DNA of 60,066 nucleotides from Lingula anatina (GCF_001039355.2 NW_019775671.1:197356-257421), one strand, 5' to 3'; shown: positions 36,714-50,295, counted from the stretch's first letter. Made by a program: numbers and translations. The notes: generated from the sequence alone by a model not told the origin.

Positions 36714-37084
36714 CATACATTGCAGCTATTGCCCTTTTTATTTAATGCCCCGTCCCTTCTTGCCCTCTTTCTTACTACGTATCCAAGAAAAATGCAGCAG
36801 AATGAAGTTAACGGTCGATGGGACATATTGGGAAAAGATACCATAAAACATGGTCAGTATTGCCATCACTTGCAACATCGATGTCCACTTGTTTAGCATT
36901 TCAATTACTAACGGATGCCTTTTTGTGGCTGCGAGATAGTGTTTTTTTTTTCTACAATTGTCACCGCACTTTAGTCCTAAATGCCACAATTGATACAACG
37001 TGCCAAAAGCAATTTTGCGCCTCAATGTGAGAGGATTAGCAATGTGTACAAATGCAATAGTGTAACAAGCAAATAGGCTTTTAG
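36714..37084. other. Interval between Z-DNA tract and CpG-rich island
   Basis: No exon recognised. A minus-strand frame of 139 codons crosses it (36738-37157) but opens on GTG and has no recognisable domain. Confidence 0.5.
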
Positions 37085-37185
37085 GTCCGGAAGCCGCGCC
37101 TTCGTCGGCTCTTTTGCGTCGGATCGATGAACCCGCCACGCGCGCCGGCGTGCCCACGATCCGACCTCGCGCTGCGGTAGTCAGT
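37085..37185. promoter_or_regulatory. Small CpG-rich island with dyad symmetry
   Basis: About 100 bases are sharply GC- and CpG-rich (GAAGCCGCGCCTTCGTCGGC, CCGCCACGCGCGCCGGCGTG, CTCGCGCTGCGG) in an AT-rich setting. GTCGGATCG at 37118-37126 pairs exactly with CGATCCGAC at 37157-37165, and inside it CACGC pairs with GCGTG. CpG retention suggests low methylation or recent arrival. A promoter, an insulator-type element or a small foreign insertion are all possible; the sequence does not discriminate. Confidence 0.4.
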
Positions 37186-39253
37186 ACAACTGATGTTTGT
37201 TTTCCATAATTACCGGCACGTCGAGCGTTGCGCTTGTTTAATTAGAAACAACAAAGCGCAGATCACTGTCATATTGTATGGAGCCCCTGGTAGAAAGGTT
37301 TCAATGAGTCCTGAATGTACATTTCATTGCGATCAATCGATTGGTTATAATGAGGTTACACACGCGGCTGGTTAGAGTAGCTGGAGCTGGTCTTTGAGCA
37401 GAACGGTCAGATGTAGAGACCGTAGGCGAGGGCGAGGGTATGCAACGACGTGCGGCGTTAACATTGTTCATACTATTAGAGGACTGACGCCTACACAGTT
37501 TGAGAGAATATGCTTGGGCATAATATACTTGAAAATGATATTTTGTTATTTAAATTACGATAAAATCGTAAAAAAAAACTGCATGTGTTTACGCCGCGGT
37601 GGCTCATTATTATTCGTAAGTTGTGAATTGCGTGCGATAGACGTCCCATGGATGTGGAACGACTGCTTTCTGGAAAAGCGAAATACGACAGATGACTGAC
37701 ATTCCAGGACGTCATTTTGGTGTCAGCAAGACAATGTCATCAATACAAAACTGAACTGGAAATACAAGTGTCGCTCATTTGAAATATAATCACCAAGGTT
37801 TTTTCAAAAGTGAAGTTCAATAAAATGGCGCCGTGTCTGTCAGGTGGATGATGATATTGGGATATATTTTCTACACCAAGCAGAGCTTGCTTCTTCCATA
37901 CAAAGCAACGGTTTGGATCTATTCGACAAAGGTAAATAAGAATAACATTAAGTATCGAGTACGTAGACAAACACGATGAAATAAATGGGAGCAATTGTTA
38001 AACGAAACGGATACGTTCACAGTGCGTTTGAAAGAGTCCAGTGATAATGTGAAAGTTAAAGGTTAATGGTCTTGTACGTGTTGTTTCAAAAAGACATGTC
38101 GATACTTTGTTTCCCTGACATTTATTTGTCTTAGCATCTCTGTTGTCAGGTAGTGATCTAATAACATTTTCAGACGGCTGATGCAGGCGTAACAAGTATG
38201 CAGCTTCGCGATTGGTCTTGGCTTTGACTTAATCTTGTTGCTAAATTGTCTAATACAAATCCATTTCATTATTAGGAATATCTGTTTGCTTGTATAATGG
38301 ATACATCACAGTTAAGGTGGCACACCAACACATCTGTATTCTGTATATGTGATTTAATGTTTCACATGCAGTTAGGGCTATTCTATTCTGGATCCCATGA
38401 ACGTTTCACGCCATCCACATACTTCAGTATGATATAAAAGGCGTGACAATGTAGCTGGTTAGTTATCCTATAGTGTTCTGTAACAAAAATTGGGATAAAT
38501 TTCACTACCTTTTGTGTTGCTCCCAACCACAGTCTGTCTCAAAACAGAGACAGCCTAAAGAGCATTTGCAAAGCTAACACCATCCACTGAGTGGCTTATT
38601 CAATATGAACAACTTTTACTAAATATAAAAATCGAAGACTCAAGGGTCAATTGACACTCACACCTGATTGTTTCGCTTTAAGGTAGACTCGTGAGAGCAC
38701 TTTGTAGGTTAGGTGCTCGGGCGGCGTACTCTGGATAGAGTAATACAGCACGCACAGGTTTTGTATAAAAAGTCGCCAATACACGGCTGTTACATGTACA
38801 TGTACATGTATATTCAGATGACGCTGACAAAGCATTACAAATGTGACTCTAATTGATTTCATTTACTGTCAATTGAGATTACCTCACATGCGTGATAATT
38901 GGGTGAATTAAATGTAATTAGCATTTCTCCAGTAAACACGAACCCATTTTTTACATTTGACGATGGATTGTTGGGTACGTGTCAAGAGCTTTGTAAGGTG
39001 ATGCAATGGTGGGCGTGGAGCCATTTAAACAATACACTGTAGTTGTCAGTACACTGACTAACACTTCAATTGTGTAGGCAATTAGAGACGGTTACGTAGT
39101 TGATGTTGTCCTGGCAGTTTCTAAACCGTGGAAAAATTGTGCCAAAGCATTTCGGGCTTTTTTTGCTACAGAGCATACATTTAGGACGCACGGAGACTAG
39201 TCATGGTGAGATAATATACATTTTCCAACCAAAACACCTTTCCATTTATGTCC

Positions 39254-39303
<50 letters not shown>

Positions 39304-40903
39304 TGGATTTTAAAGGGAGAGAATGATAAACACAATCAAAATTCGTATTCATGGAACAAATGATATTCCACCCAAACCTGCAATACAGGGTATGTAGCAG
39401 AATGTTTGGCCCAGTTGACAAAACTACATGTAAATTACTTTGGCTGGGCATGCAATAAAACATCCATATTTTCTCTAAATGTTTTTTTTTTCGGTGCATA
39501 AGCATTGCAAGTTTGAATTTGCCGTGTAAAGTACTTTCTTGCACTTTTTGTTACATTGGAAATGCTCGGGGGCTTTTTTAAATCGTATAAAAACCAAGAA
39601 AACTCAATTGTCGAGTGTAGAATACCACAAACAAACGATGCGGGAATCAGAAAAAAAAAAGAAAAAGAAAAGTACATGAACACATATCTGCTAATTTATG
39701 GTATTGATCTGCAGTCGTTAACTTGACAATTAGGAAATTGTTTTATCGTCTGACACTTACGGTAATGAGCCGTTCCATGGAAAGGTGATGCAGATTTTGA
39801 ATCCATAACTTCGTCATATAATTGCCAAAACCGATAGCGGCTGGCACACGTTCGTACGTACTGATCACGCTTTTAAGTATGCAATTACCCAGTTATTATT
39901 CTCACGTCCGTTGTTTGTGTCCCCAAAGTTGTGGCAATGACACATAACATAAGAAATGTATGGTAATTAAGCCCATAGCTGAAGTAATTTCCTTTGTCAA
40001 ATATAAAAAAGATAATAGGTTTATTGTTGACTTTTCCTAATTCCTTAATTACTATTTGACTCTTCATCATTAATGTTTTTCTACATGAAATCGCCAAAGC
40101 GACATTTTGACACGCACCTCACGGGGAAACGTCAGTATTTAATCATAAAGTAATTTCTTACAGTCGATTTTGTATTATACTGACACATTAGGGTAAACTA
40201 ACTATCTAACGCGGTAATTTGTCAGGTTCATTGCCTTGTATTAATCTACGGTCAATTATTGAGATACGCTAATCACAAACAGCAGTTCTTCACGTTATTA
40301 TTCAGAGCATTGTGCATCATCTTTCGAAAGCAGGAATATTGGATATCACAGTTAGATGTATAATTAGCATAACAGATTAATAAATGATTGATAAAGTATT
40401 TAAGGGGAAGTGTGTACCTTATGATGTTTCTTCTGAGCAATGGAAACTTACTCTTGCTCTTCATAACATTAAATAACCGATGGAGACCTCCTAAATTTTT
40501 CAAGTGGTCTACAATGGAAGGAACAGTTGATAGAGACAGTTTACGTTCTAATTTGTAAGACACGTGAATAGATGATTGCTTGATTTCCTGTCGTTTTAGT
40601 TGACATGTTTTTATTGAGTAGGTGGCATGTGGGTGGAGAGAGCGAACGAAGGAGATATATGTACGTTCATAACTAAAGGAGTGTTGCGTGGCTCACCGTG
40701 GCCCTGTAATAATCAGAGAGACATATAATATAATGGGACGGTCACCTCGTGTTATTCCCATGTCAGCTCTCGGATACAGGACGAATCTCCCGGTCCCTCG
40801 TACGGGTAATCAAATCTTCCGGATAAAAGCGACTTTGAAAATTTGCGCCACTGTCAGCTAACGTCCTGTCTCAAATATCCAAATCAAAACACTATTAACT
40901 AGA
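37186..40903. other. Non-coding interval
   Basis: Contains a CTGTCTC/GAGACAG hairpin at 38532-38552, an ACATGT-type short tandem at about 38791-38810 and the long poly-A at 39255. Frames at 37394-37699 and 39435-39683 are unrecognised. Confidence 0.55.
39255..39301. repeat. Poly-A tract of 47 bases
   Basis: The longest homopolymer in the window. Open frames crossing it are poly-lysine or poly-phenylalanine artefacts. No retroposon body or target duplication was recognised beside it. Confidence 0.95.
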
Positions 40904-41225
40904 AAAGCACTCCGAGAGCGCAGACCTCCGCCAAGACAGCACTTTTTGAGTATTATTGATTATTGATTGATTATTGATCCAGATCACCACCAAAAACTAA
41001 TCATCTGTTCCTTGGCCCACTTCTGACAGTTCCTGAAAATTTCATCAAAGTCAGTAAATAACTTTTCCAGTTGGCATCTCTGCATTCCTATAGGAACCAT
41101 ATACATGTAAATACAATTCGCCTTTTCGCAGATAGTGACGCGCATGCCCGGTTAACCCATTTCCGCTGGTCGTGGGTTCATGCCTATTTCCGGTGACGCA
41201 GCGAAAATGGGCGCTACTTTCTGTG
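40904..41225. repeat. Dispersed repeat, copy 1, with adjoining inverted repeat
   Basis: It starts with AACTAGAAAAGCACTCCGAG and continues AGCGCAGACCTCCGCCAAG, then TTGGCCCACTTCTGACAGTT and a CCTGAAAATTTCATCAAAGT style phrase. These resemble dispersed repeats of marine invertebrates as I recall them. At 41156-41168 CCCATTTCCGCTG pairs at 12 of 13 positions with CAGCGAAAATGGG at 41199-41211. A diverged relative of the first phrase occurs at 42429. Confidence 0.5.
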
Positions 41226-42372
41226 GAAAGGTGAATGGCCGCGACACAAATAATACAACTACTTGTTTGATTTATAAGTGCGCTTAATGAAAAATCCTCT
41301 AAATTTTGATAATTCTAATTATATTTGCTGTGATTGGAAGAGTGTAAATTAAAAAGTAAATAAAAAGGAGCCTGAAATTACCTCCCCCCCCAAAAAAAAA
41401 TTATTTAATTGATAAAATAATCAAAAACATTACTCAAGGTCAATCACACCACGATGGGACTGTTATAACACCTGGCAACATCTAACACATTTAAGAGCAA
41501 GTGTTTTAAACACGTTCTTGAAAATGCAAATGTTTTAGGCGCCAGAACATTAAAGCGGAATATGAAACAATTAAGCTAAGCACCATAAATCCGTCGGGCG
41601 TTAAGACGTTAACACTTCGATTGCCAGTAATACAACAGCTTAACTATAGCAAGTTTAAGGGGACTTCTGAAAAATGTCTCTGTAATGATACAACCAACGC
41701 ATTTGTGGTTACTGCTTTTCTATTAGCTGGTTCTAGGTTTGTGGTTTTGGGTAACATTGATCTAGTCGCACTGTCTCTGTCGTGTTGTTGATCGTGTCTT
41801 GAGGATGTAAATGTTACCTGGAGGTGAATTTGCATAGTTAACAATTAATGTCTTCTACTTTAAGATATCACCAGTCCGTGCCAGTTTTCTAATGAAATAC
41901 TTTCAGAGATGCTGCATTTTAACATAATGCAGTTTTCATAAATAGAGTCCAAATGTTTTCTTTTTTCGTTTTCGCCCAATGCAAAAAAACAAACCATATC
42001 AATTCGAAACCAAATGAGAAAACTTTAAGTCAAATTCCAAATAACAATTTCATACTACAACTCAGATTCATATTCAGGCGCAATGCATTTTCACTGCAAT
42101 ATTGGTGATTTTGGAAACTGCTAATATTTTGTTTAGTCTCAAGCAGTTTGAAGATAAGTACTCCATTATGTTCCTTTGCTGGGGAGACATATCCCTTTAA
42201 GTTGAGCATTGTTCCTTAAATCGTCGAGAAAATATTATAATTGGAAGCTTTCAAACCAACTGGAACTTAACTGTAGCTAATGCACTGATCGGATCATTTG
42301 GGTGGAAACTTTTGCGATATTGGTATTGTAGATCAATTTCCAGTTTATATCTGTTTGCTAATAATAATTTGA
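41226..42372. other. Non-coding interval between repeat copies
   Basis: Unique AT-rich sequence. The frame at 41644-41844 on the minus strand is unrecognised. Confidence 0.5.
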
Positions 42373-42423
42373 GTTCTGAAAGGCTTTATGCATAAAAAGT
42401 TCTGAAAGCTTTATACATTAAAA
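42373..42423. repeat. Two-copy tandem repeat of about 25 bp
   Basis: GTTCTGAAAGGCTTTATGCA continues to TAAAA, and the next 25 bases repeat it as GTTCTGAAAGCTTTATACAT then TAAAA, with two or three differences. Confidence 0.85.
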
Positions 42424-42428
42424 GGAAT

Positions 42429-42560
42429 TAAGAACTAAAAAAGCACCCAAAGAATGCAGAACTCCTCCAATGGCCGGGGACTGATACATTTCCTAGTTAA
42501 GAATACCTCCATTGCTGGTGACAGAGAAGGCAGCAAACAGCCTCCTTGGCCAAGGTAATG
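42429..42560. repeat. Dispersed repeat, copy 2 (partial)
   Basis: AACTAAAAAAGCACCCAAAG then AATGCAGAACTCCTCCAATG parallels the start of copy 1 at 40904 (shared AGCAC, GCAGA, CTCC, CCAA spacing). The similarity fades after about 40 bases. A perfect 12-bp palindrome, CCTTGGCCAAGG, lies at 42544-42555. Confidence 0.45.
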
Positions 42561-44220
42561 AGCCAGTTTTTTTAGAGTCGCATTGAAAACGTATGATTCA
42601 ACTAATACCGATAGTTGCCGAAGGTGGAGGGCAATTATCCTAGCTTAGGTTTAAATCTAGTCAATGGGCGACCTCAGCCCAAGTCAGTGGTTTGTATAGG
42701 GTACAGCATGGTCAACTTTCTGATTATGTTGGATTGACCTTCGCTATATGTATTAACACTTAAGCTTAATCTTTGTGTTGCGTTCTACGTTCGTATACCA
42801 TTCTACAGGTTATAACCGTAAATGTGTGTATCTGATTTTCGTCACTCTTTAAAATGCTTTTCATGCGCTTTAAGAGGAGCTTCTGTCTCGGCCATATATG
42901 CCAAAAAATGTTGCTCATTTAATTTTTTTTCAATATGGCTTTGCATTTCACGAAATTGTGGAGCGCTAGCGCAACCCCAGTTTACTGAATCGCTCTCCCT
43001 TCCCAGGAATACATGTACCTGGATAAAAAAAAATAAAAATAAAATTAAGCAAAAACTACATTTTATAAGTCTGACTTGCTACAAATGTAGTTGAACGAGA
43101 ACGTATACAGTTATGGATAAACCGTAAATAAGCCGTGAAGACTATCAATATTGCCACCAAAAACCCACTTAAATAGAACATTGACCAAGCAAGTGTTTGC
43201 ACGGAGTACTGGCATCACTACCTCCCTACAAAGACTGTTTGTCAAGTACACACTTGCTTTTCGATTCCCCGCCGACTCTGTCTATATACTCAGTTTAGCC
43301 AGATATTATTCCAGTAAGCAAAGACCATCCGCGTACTGATGAGCGCATTGTGTTTGGTTCTTAACATTCAAGGGAGATAACATATCTGTTCTTGCCTGTG
43401 TATAACGAGTCGCCCAAGCCCGATCAAATCCTTATTGATTATGTGTAATGGTATAAAGATAACAAATGCATATATGTATAGTATTGATACATTGTTGCTA
43501 TAACACTTTCTACTAGATGCTTGGGTACATGTGAAATACTTGGTTTACTGGTTTACGAAAATGACTCAAAACAATGTGATATATGTTTGAAAGAATCATC
43601 TCCTCATGGTAACCAGGTGACAATAGTGTCATATGGATTATGAGGTGAAACGGAATATATGTTGGCACTGTGGCTTAAAGTTTTACATTTAATGTCGGTT
43701 TTCTGGCAACAACCCCTTTACCTCAAATACACCGGTCACTAAAAATCTACGACATATTATAATACAGAAGCAAACGCGCACCGCAGCATATATTCCTCTA
43801 CAAAAACTGTTTGTCCAGTTGGGAAGAAAGCTAAAATAAAAAAAAAATCAAGTGTAAGGTATTCGATAAAATCCACGAAAAATTATTTATTCTCTCACTC
43901 TTTCTAACTCGGACTCTCATCATTAACACAATGCTTATTTCCAGTCCCAAACTGCTGCCGACAAAGCCCCAGGGTCTCGTGGTCAAATTTCAGTAATGCG
44001 TTTGTTGACTCCTCTAGGACCCACTTTACGCCTATTGAAACACGTCGTACTGTTCTGTCACTTCACGATTGCTGGTACACGTACATTCAAGTATCCTTTA
44101 GTCACTCCTTGGCAGGATTAAACATTCCCAGTAATTAGATACTGTGTATTCCCTCGTGAACAGCCAATCGAGAAAAGTGTCCATTAATTATCACGTTGTA
44201 AACCATCAGAGTCCGTTTCC
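42561..44220. other. Non-coding interval
   Basis: Unremarkable AT-rich sequence. The frame at 42822-43094 carries no recognisable domain. Confidence 0.55.
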
Positions 44221-44258
44221 ATTAATCCAAAATAATCCGCTCGATTAATATAATCCCA
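44221..44258 (+). promoter_or_regulatory. Cluster of three TAATCC homeodomain-type motifs
   Basis: TAATCC occurs at 44223-44228, 44233-44238 and 44251-44256, all on the plus strand and 10 and 18 bases apart. TTAATTA sites lie close by (ATTAATTATC near 44184, GATTAATA at 44243). TAATCC is the preferred core of K50 homeodomain proteins such as Otx, Pitx and Goosecoid. Clustering suggests an enhancer, but that is inference. Confidence 0.35.
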
Positions 44259-45315
44259 CCAGGGCATATGAGCAGAAAACCAAGGTCAAAAGTTGGCCCC
44301 TTGCTTAACCTTATTAAGGCGCGTCTGTTTTCTGGGAAGAAATATTTTGGGGAAATTCATTTAGCGAATTTGCTGAAAAGGTCTCATGATTTGGGATTCT
44401 GTGAGCCGCTAGCGCGACAGCCGCTGTTCAAACCGTACGTTTTGAAAGTCGGATTTCGAACTAGTAAGTCCATAGGTACGAAAAATGCCTTTCAAACAAT
44501 TTTGCCGTAAAAAACAATACGCAAACTAAAAATACTTATTTGTCCAGAGGGAGTAGATTGTCAATTATGTATTGGTCTGGCACTGTCAGGGCTCTCGCTT
44601 CAGAGATAATGTCATTTATGTGCCACTTTCTGTTCAAAGGCTCACCGAAGCTTTGCTTTTGCATGAAAATGGGCTTGGTGTTAAAATTGTCATTTATCAA
44701 AATGAAGACGTTTAATACTGTATAAAGTTAGTGGATATCAACGGTATATTGCATCCTAAAAATATATTGTTGGAGAGCAAAAAGTTGTATGACATTACTG
44801 ACATGTGTTTGTTAAGTTAATGCAAGGCATACTATTTTTGAGATGTTATTTATAGATGCATCGATATTGTTTTAGATCTCGGATATTTTAAGAAATTTGA
44901 AAATCTATTCAAGATTGGAATCTTAATAAAGAGCTATAATGATGAATTATTCAATTTACTTTCTTTAAATTGGATTTGTCTAGAGAAAACGTCTTATAGG
45001 ACACAATACGATTCGCCTTATTCAGTTTCAACTTTATTGGATTAACAGAGATTACAATAGTTACGAAAGTGCGCAGGCCCTTTTTACACAAGCGCTATAC
45101 TTAATTGGACCGGTCCATTTCGATAGGTACAAAGTCCCAGATTTAAGCGCTTTTTAGTGTCATTATCGAATAAGAATTACAAAGTTTAAAATACACAACA
45201 ATGTTTGGAAACACAAAATTGTTTGTTTTTATAAGACAAATCAAAACCCTTTCACAGAAAAGCACCCCCATTGTAATCCAACGCGTAGGAATATTTTGAC
45301 AGACTTTCAAAGATG

Positions 45316-45354
45316 ATCACCCAGTGCTGTTACCCAGTATCGTTACCCAGATGT
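45316..45354. repeat. Three tandem copies of a 13-mer
   Basis: ATCACCCAGTGCT, GTTACCCAGTATC and GTTACCCAGATGT follow one another without gaps, sharing a YACCCAG core. A TATATA run follows immediately. Confidence 0.85.
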
Positions 45355-45505
45355 ATATATATATATACTAATATTTAAACATTTATTTCTCGTTTGCAGA
45401 TGTCCCAAATTATCTGACCTGAAAGAAGATCCACACCTACAATCTGAGATTGAGGTACAGTAAACATTTACAGCTGTTCTACGCTGATGTCTCCTTGTAT
45501 TCATA

Positions 45506-45560
45506 ACACACACACGCACGCACGCACGCACACACACACACGCACGCACACACGCACGCA
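45506..45560. repeat. Compound (CA)/(CACG) microsatellite
   Basis: Fifty-five bases alternating between CA and CGCA units, with near-strict purine-pyrimidine alternation. It is a second Z-DNA candidate in the window. Confidence 0.95.
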
Positions 45561-48500
45561 TAATATACATTTGTCATATGAAAAATTTAAGTCACTAAGC
45601 ATATTGTAATTGTTTGTATATATATCTGCATGAATTTATAATACTTCATAACATAAAATCTTTTTAAAAATGATTATAAAAAATGTGCCGGTTTAGCGCA
45701 TCTTGCAAAATGATGTGCGGAATAAGTGAGTGATGGAGTGTGTGTTTGTGTGTGTATTAACAACATGTCCTCGTCTTGAAAACTGCAGTATTAACTTCCT
45801 TAACGAGTACGACCAACTGTTATGCATGAACATAATGCCAACTTTGTCTGCGACATTCATAAAAAATGGTCCCAGTGAAGCTATAGAATGTGTACATCTA
45901 TATGTTGCCTACGCAATTTTTAAAATAAAATCTTTGAAGGAGTATCATATTTCTCATATTTCCGCGGACCTCGATCTTCCATATGCAGCGTGATTCCAGT
46001 ATACCGATTATCGTTCACTTCAATCATATCTTGTTTTATGCAGCACCACGAAATTGCAACATGAGTCAGTAAAATCTTGCTCTTTCTTGTTGAATGGATT
46101 AATGGTTTGTTTCATAATAGAACAGGTCTGTCATTGATCTCTGATTTGTAATTTAGATATGTCATGTTTTATATAGCTTAATCGGTTTATTTGAAAAAAA
46201 ATCGACATACGAGTTCTCCTGGGAAGGGCAATTTTGGCGGAGCTGGTAAGAATTATACTCGTACATCAAAATAAGCGAAACTTCAAAAGCATGACATAGA
46301 AAATAATAAAAATAAACGTGTTTGTTAATTTGATATTCGCTCGAAGGTAGAATAATAGAGAACGAGAGCTTATATATTCTTATCAAGTGCAACATTCCGC
46401 CTACCCGTCTGCCCGCCTTCTTTACCTTTAAACATATCACAGCGCATTTGCTTCCAATAGATGATCAACCATTAGACGTTACAGAATTAAATCGACTTAA
46501 CTGGTCGGGTCGTCGCTGTTGTGATATTAAGAGATTAATAGCCTTTATAAAGAGGAATAATTGACCGAAAAAGCAGATCTTTCTTACGGTTTCATATATT
46601 CCTTTGGGGACATTTTGTCTGGTTTTCTACTCCTATTACGTACGTGCTGCAGTGCGCTGCGCGAATTCCATCATGGCAACTGTCAAGGAGTTACAGCAGA
46701 ATGTCGCAGAAATCAAAGTATTCATTACAGCTTCTTCCAAAGGAACATTGTGCAGACAGCTCTTGGGAATCAGTTTCACCATCAAAACCCGGGCACGAAC
46801 ATCAATATGTGAATTATGAGAAAGTTAGAATCTGCAAATTAGGGTAAGATGAAAAGCATCCGAGAGGCAACCCTATAGAAACCAACAGAAAGAAAAATAG
46901 CTGTCTGCATTGTCGAAAACTATTACAGTAATGACTGACATTTAAGTCTGGCGTAAGAGGCCTTATAAAAGCTGTCTGTCTCTAGCATTTGAATCTTTTG
47001 TCTGAATCTGTTTCTTGTGGGTTTCCTTCATCTCTCCTCACAGAGGCGTTCACCCGTGAAATTGTCTCACTTGGGGCAAATGGATGTGTCTTGTTTCTAC
47101 TTTCCTTGGTCTCAGCAGTAAAAAAATCCATAAATGGAAGCTATTCAGATTTACCGCGGTTGTTGGAACCGACTCTTGTAACACGCCCAACTGATAAGAC
47201 GAGATCAATCCGATTTGGAAAGAGTTGCCTGCTGCCTGCAAGTCATCAATGAGCCATGTAAATTTATTTGCATCCTAGTTCTTTGATATTTAGATTCCCT
47301 TGCTTGCCCGTTATCTCATCAGGGATCCCAGCTCACAAAACAGTACACTTATGTTAATGTGCCCCATGTATCAAGAAACCGTATGTTTGTAACAAATTGC
47401 TCTTCTTTTATCTTCTCAATGGTTCTAGCCGTCTTAGTTCGTTGGTCGGTTTGTTAATTTTGTGAATATATTAATACAAACGTTTTCGTTTATTTTGTCA
47501 AATGGTCACAACTGAATTTATTATTCTGGTATTGCACTTCTTTACCCAATTTCAGCATCAATTTCTAGAAGCAAAATTAAACATTTAGATAAGATGTAAT
47601 GTATTTTATTACACTCTAGGTGCAATTTTACATTGAAGCAATTAAAGTCGTGGAGCTTATTATCTGGAAACGCTTTAGACAGCATATGTCACTTTATGCT
47701 TACTTTAAAAAACCGAAGCGACTCAAGTATAATTGGTGTCCTAAATGAAAGACGCGCAACCAGATACAATTGTCTCTTTTCGTGACTAATCATTGAATCC
47801 CTACAATAATGGTATGAATACATCATCACCGTGCTAATTACACAGGATATTAGCTCCAATAATGATATAATCACGGATCCGTTAAATCACTTTGTGGTTT
47901 ATTGGATTACGCCTTCTGCATACTTATATTTAATTTAGGTCACAAGGACAACGCACCACACGTCGACCACATTATGTAAACGATCCAATAATTGAAATAG
48001 ATGATTTGTTTTGAATACGTGATGGATGACTCTGAATTTAGTATTAAGCAGCTTAATGGGACGGCCATTAACGTTTGTTTGAATCCTGTTACCAATTTGT
48101 ATGTTCGGTAAGCATCCTTTTTTGTCATTTTGCTTTTCACCGTGTAGTATGTTATAATATCACGTAGTAGTACATGGTGTATTTACAAATGAGCGAAACG
48201 GTTTAAGTGTAAGTATCGATATATCCTGTTAGCGGGATTATAGGGACTGGTTACGGTGACAGCCCAGTGAGTTTTTTTTTACCATGTTATCTTAGCTGGA
48301 ACAGTTTTGTGGTGCTCTAAGTACGCAGAAATATAGATGTATCACGTACGTGACTTGCAACCGTCCTCAACAATTGACAATTTATAACATAGACACTGTG
48401 ATGCATTATTTCCTATAGCAACGAAATCAACATACAATCTTCAGACAATTTGGCCATCTGAGGGTGGTAATGCACGCATACATGTTTTTTAATCTGACTA

Positions 48501-50259
48501 TACCCTAATTACTCCAAACTTGCGAGGGAAACGATGGCTTCTTGGTAGCAAAATTACAAAAAGTACGATATAAGAAAATATAATCATCTGATTGTTTATG
48601 GCCTCCACAGAGCTTTGTATTTGACCCCTGATATGTTTCTTGGGTTGGAATAATTAATGTTCGAAGTTAAATGGAATAGATTGTTCCGCCACGGATAGGG
48701 GCAATTTAAGTATCAATGTATTGAACGTAATCTTCGAAGTAATCTCATTATGCGGTGCATGCTATAGACTTATGTTAGTGGATATGGATGATGACGACAG
48801 TGCATGTCAAAACATCGATTTTGTAACAAGTATCGTTCTAAAATGAATAAACGAGCAGAAATAGCCATATGCTATGCACCCATCGTTTATATACGTTTAT
48901 AGCGGTTTATAATGAGAACCCTTGTGTTTATGAAGGTATTTAAATATATATGAAATACATGCAACCAGAAATTATCTCGTTGCAGAGAAAAGAAGTATTA
49001 GATTAAAAAATCGAGTAAAACATTATGGATTTGCTTTTTTAGTGTAAAAAACGTTTCATATCAAATCACAGTATAGATCTTTAAGAAATAAATAAGTTGT
49101 CAAAATGATACCTCTATGAAGATTAGTAAACTTTACATCTTTTAAACAGGTCTTCATAGATGCATTATTACGATAACTTATTTAGCGTTGAAAGAGAAAC
49201 GACAGATGGAGGAAACATGGGGCAAATATTTTTGTCGTGGGGATGTGGTACCTCATTGGCTTGATTATTGGGTAACCACTATACACGTAGGAATCTGTCG
49301 CCCCTGGGTCACACAAATCCTGAAGACAATGGCGTCTCCAATCGCATTCTAAGAAGAGAAGGCCTAACAATGCAGACCCGGTCATGGTAAAGTTGACCTA
49401 CGGGGTTGTCCATTCTAGATACATTTTAAAGCTTAGCTCTTTGTGTTCATTGTTGTGGTGTTGATAAAACCTTTATTTCATCCATTCAATGGGGTTCCCA
49501 GAGAGATGTCCGTACCTTGGTTCTGACTGTCTTCTTTAAGGGTTGGTCACTTATGTTCTTAACTGGCCATTACATCTACTGAATAGCAGCCTAATGCGGG
49601 CTGTCGAGTTCAATTGTACAGTTGCCTCGTCTTTCATTAGGCTATATCAATAGGTATCTAGGGATGATTATTGCCAGGCAAGAGGACAATTTGTTGGTAT
49701 CTGATGTTTACATTTACTACTATATACATATGTTATGGGTGGTGATTCAGCTCCATTTGACTGCTGTACCAGTTGCCATTGCTTCCCAATGGTCTGGCTG
49801 AATGCATGGGGTGTAGATTGTGTCATAATCAAATTCGACAGAGCCATGAGTTTGCTGTAGTTCTAGTTTGTTTGAACATTTTTGTGGACATTCTTAGCAA
49901 ATCTGAACGTCTGTTTTGAAAGCTGAATATTATCATATCTCTTCAATCTTCGTTGGACACCCCTTGCGTCGTGCAGGCGCCCAGATCAAGAGGAAATGAC
50001 ACGCTTTTCTCACCTTTAGCCCGCCATTTCTCACCTTAATATTGATGATTTTCTCTCACTGTCAACAAGATGAATGGTCCGGGACAAGAACTACTGCGCT
50101 CAACAGCGTACATATAGGCTGCACTGCGGTCCATCAGATATATAGGATCTCCCTGACATATAGAGCCATACGACGAAATATCTGGGATATATCCTTCTCT
50201 ACTAGAGCAATTACAGTTTTGGATGCTATTAGGTAAGAGGTTCAGATATAATGTAAGGA

Positions 50260-50295
<36 letters not shown>
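50260..50295. repeat. (TC)n microsatellite
   Basis: About eighteen TC units with one TTT interruption near the right end. Confidence 0.95.

Noticed and set aside
36738-37157. 139-codon minus-strand frame
   Set aside because: It opens on GTG, spans the CpG-rich island, has no recognisable domain, and frames of this length are not rare by chance here.
39100-39544. Open frames across the poly-A tract on both strands
   Set aside because: The length comes from the homopolymer (poly-lysine or poly-phenylalanine).
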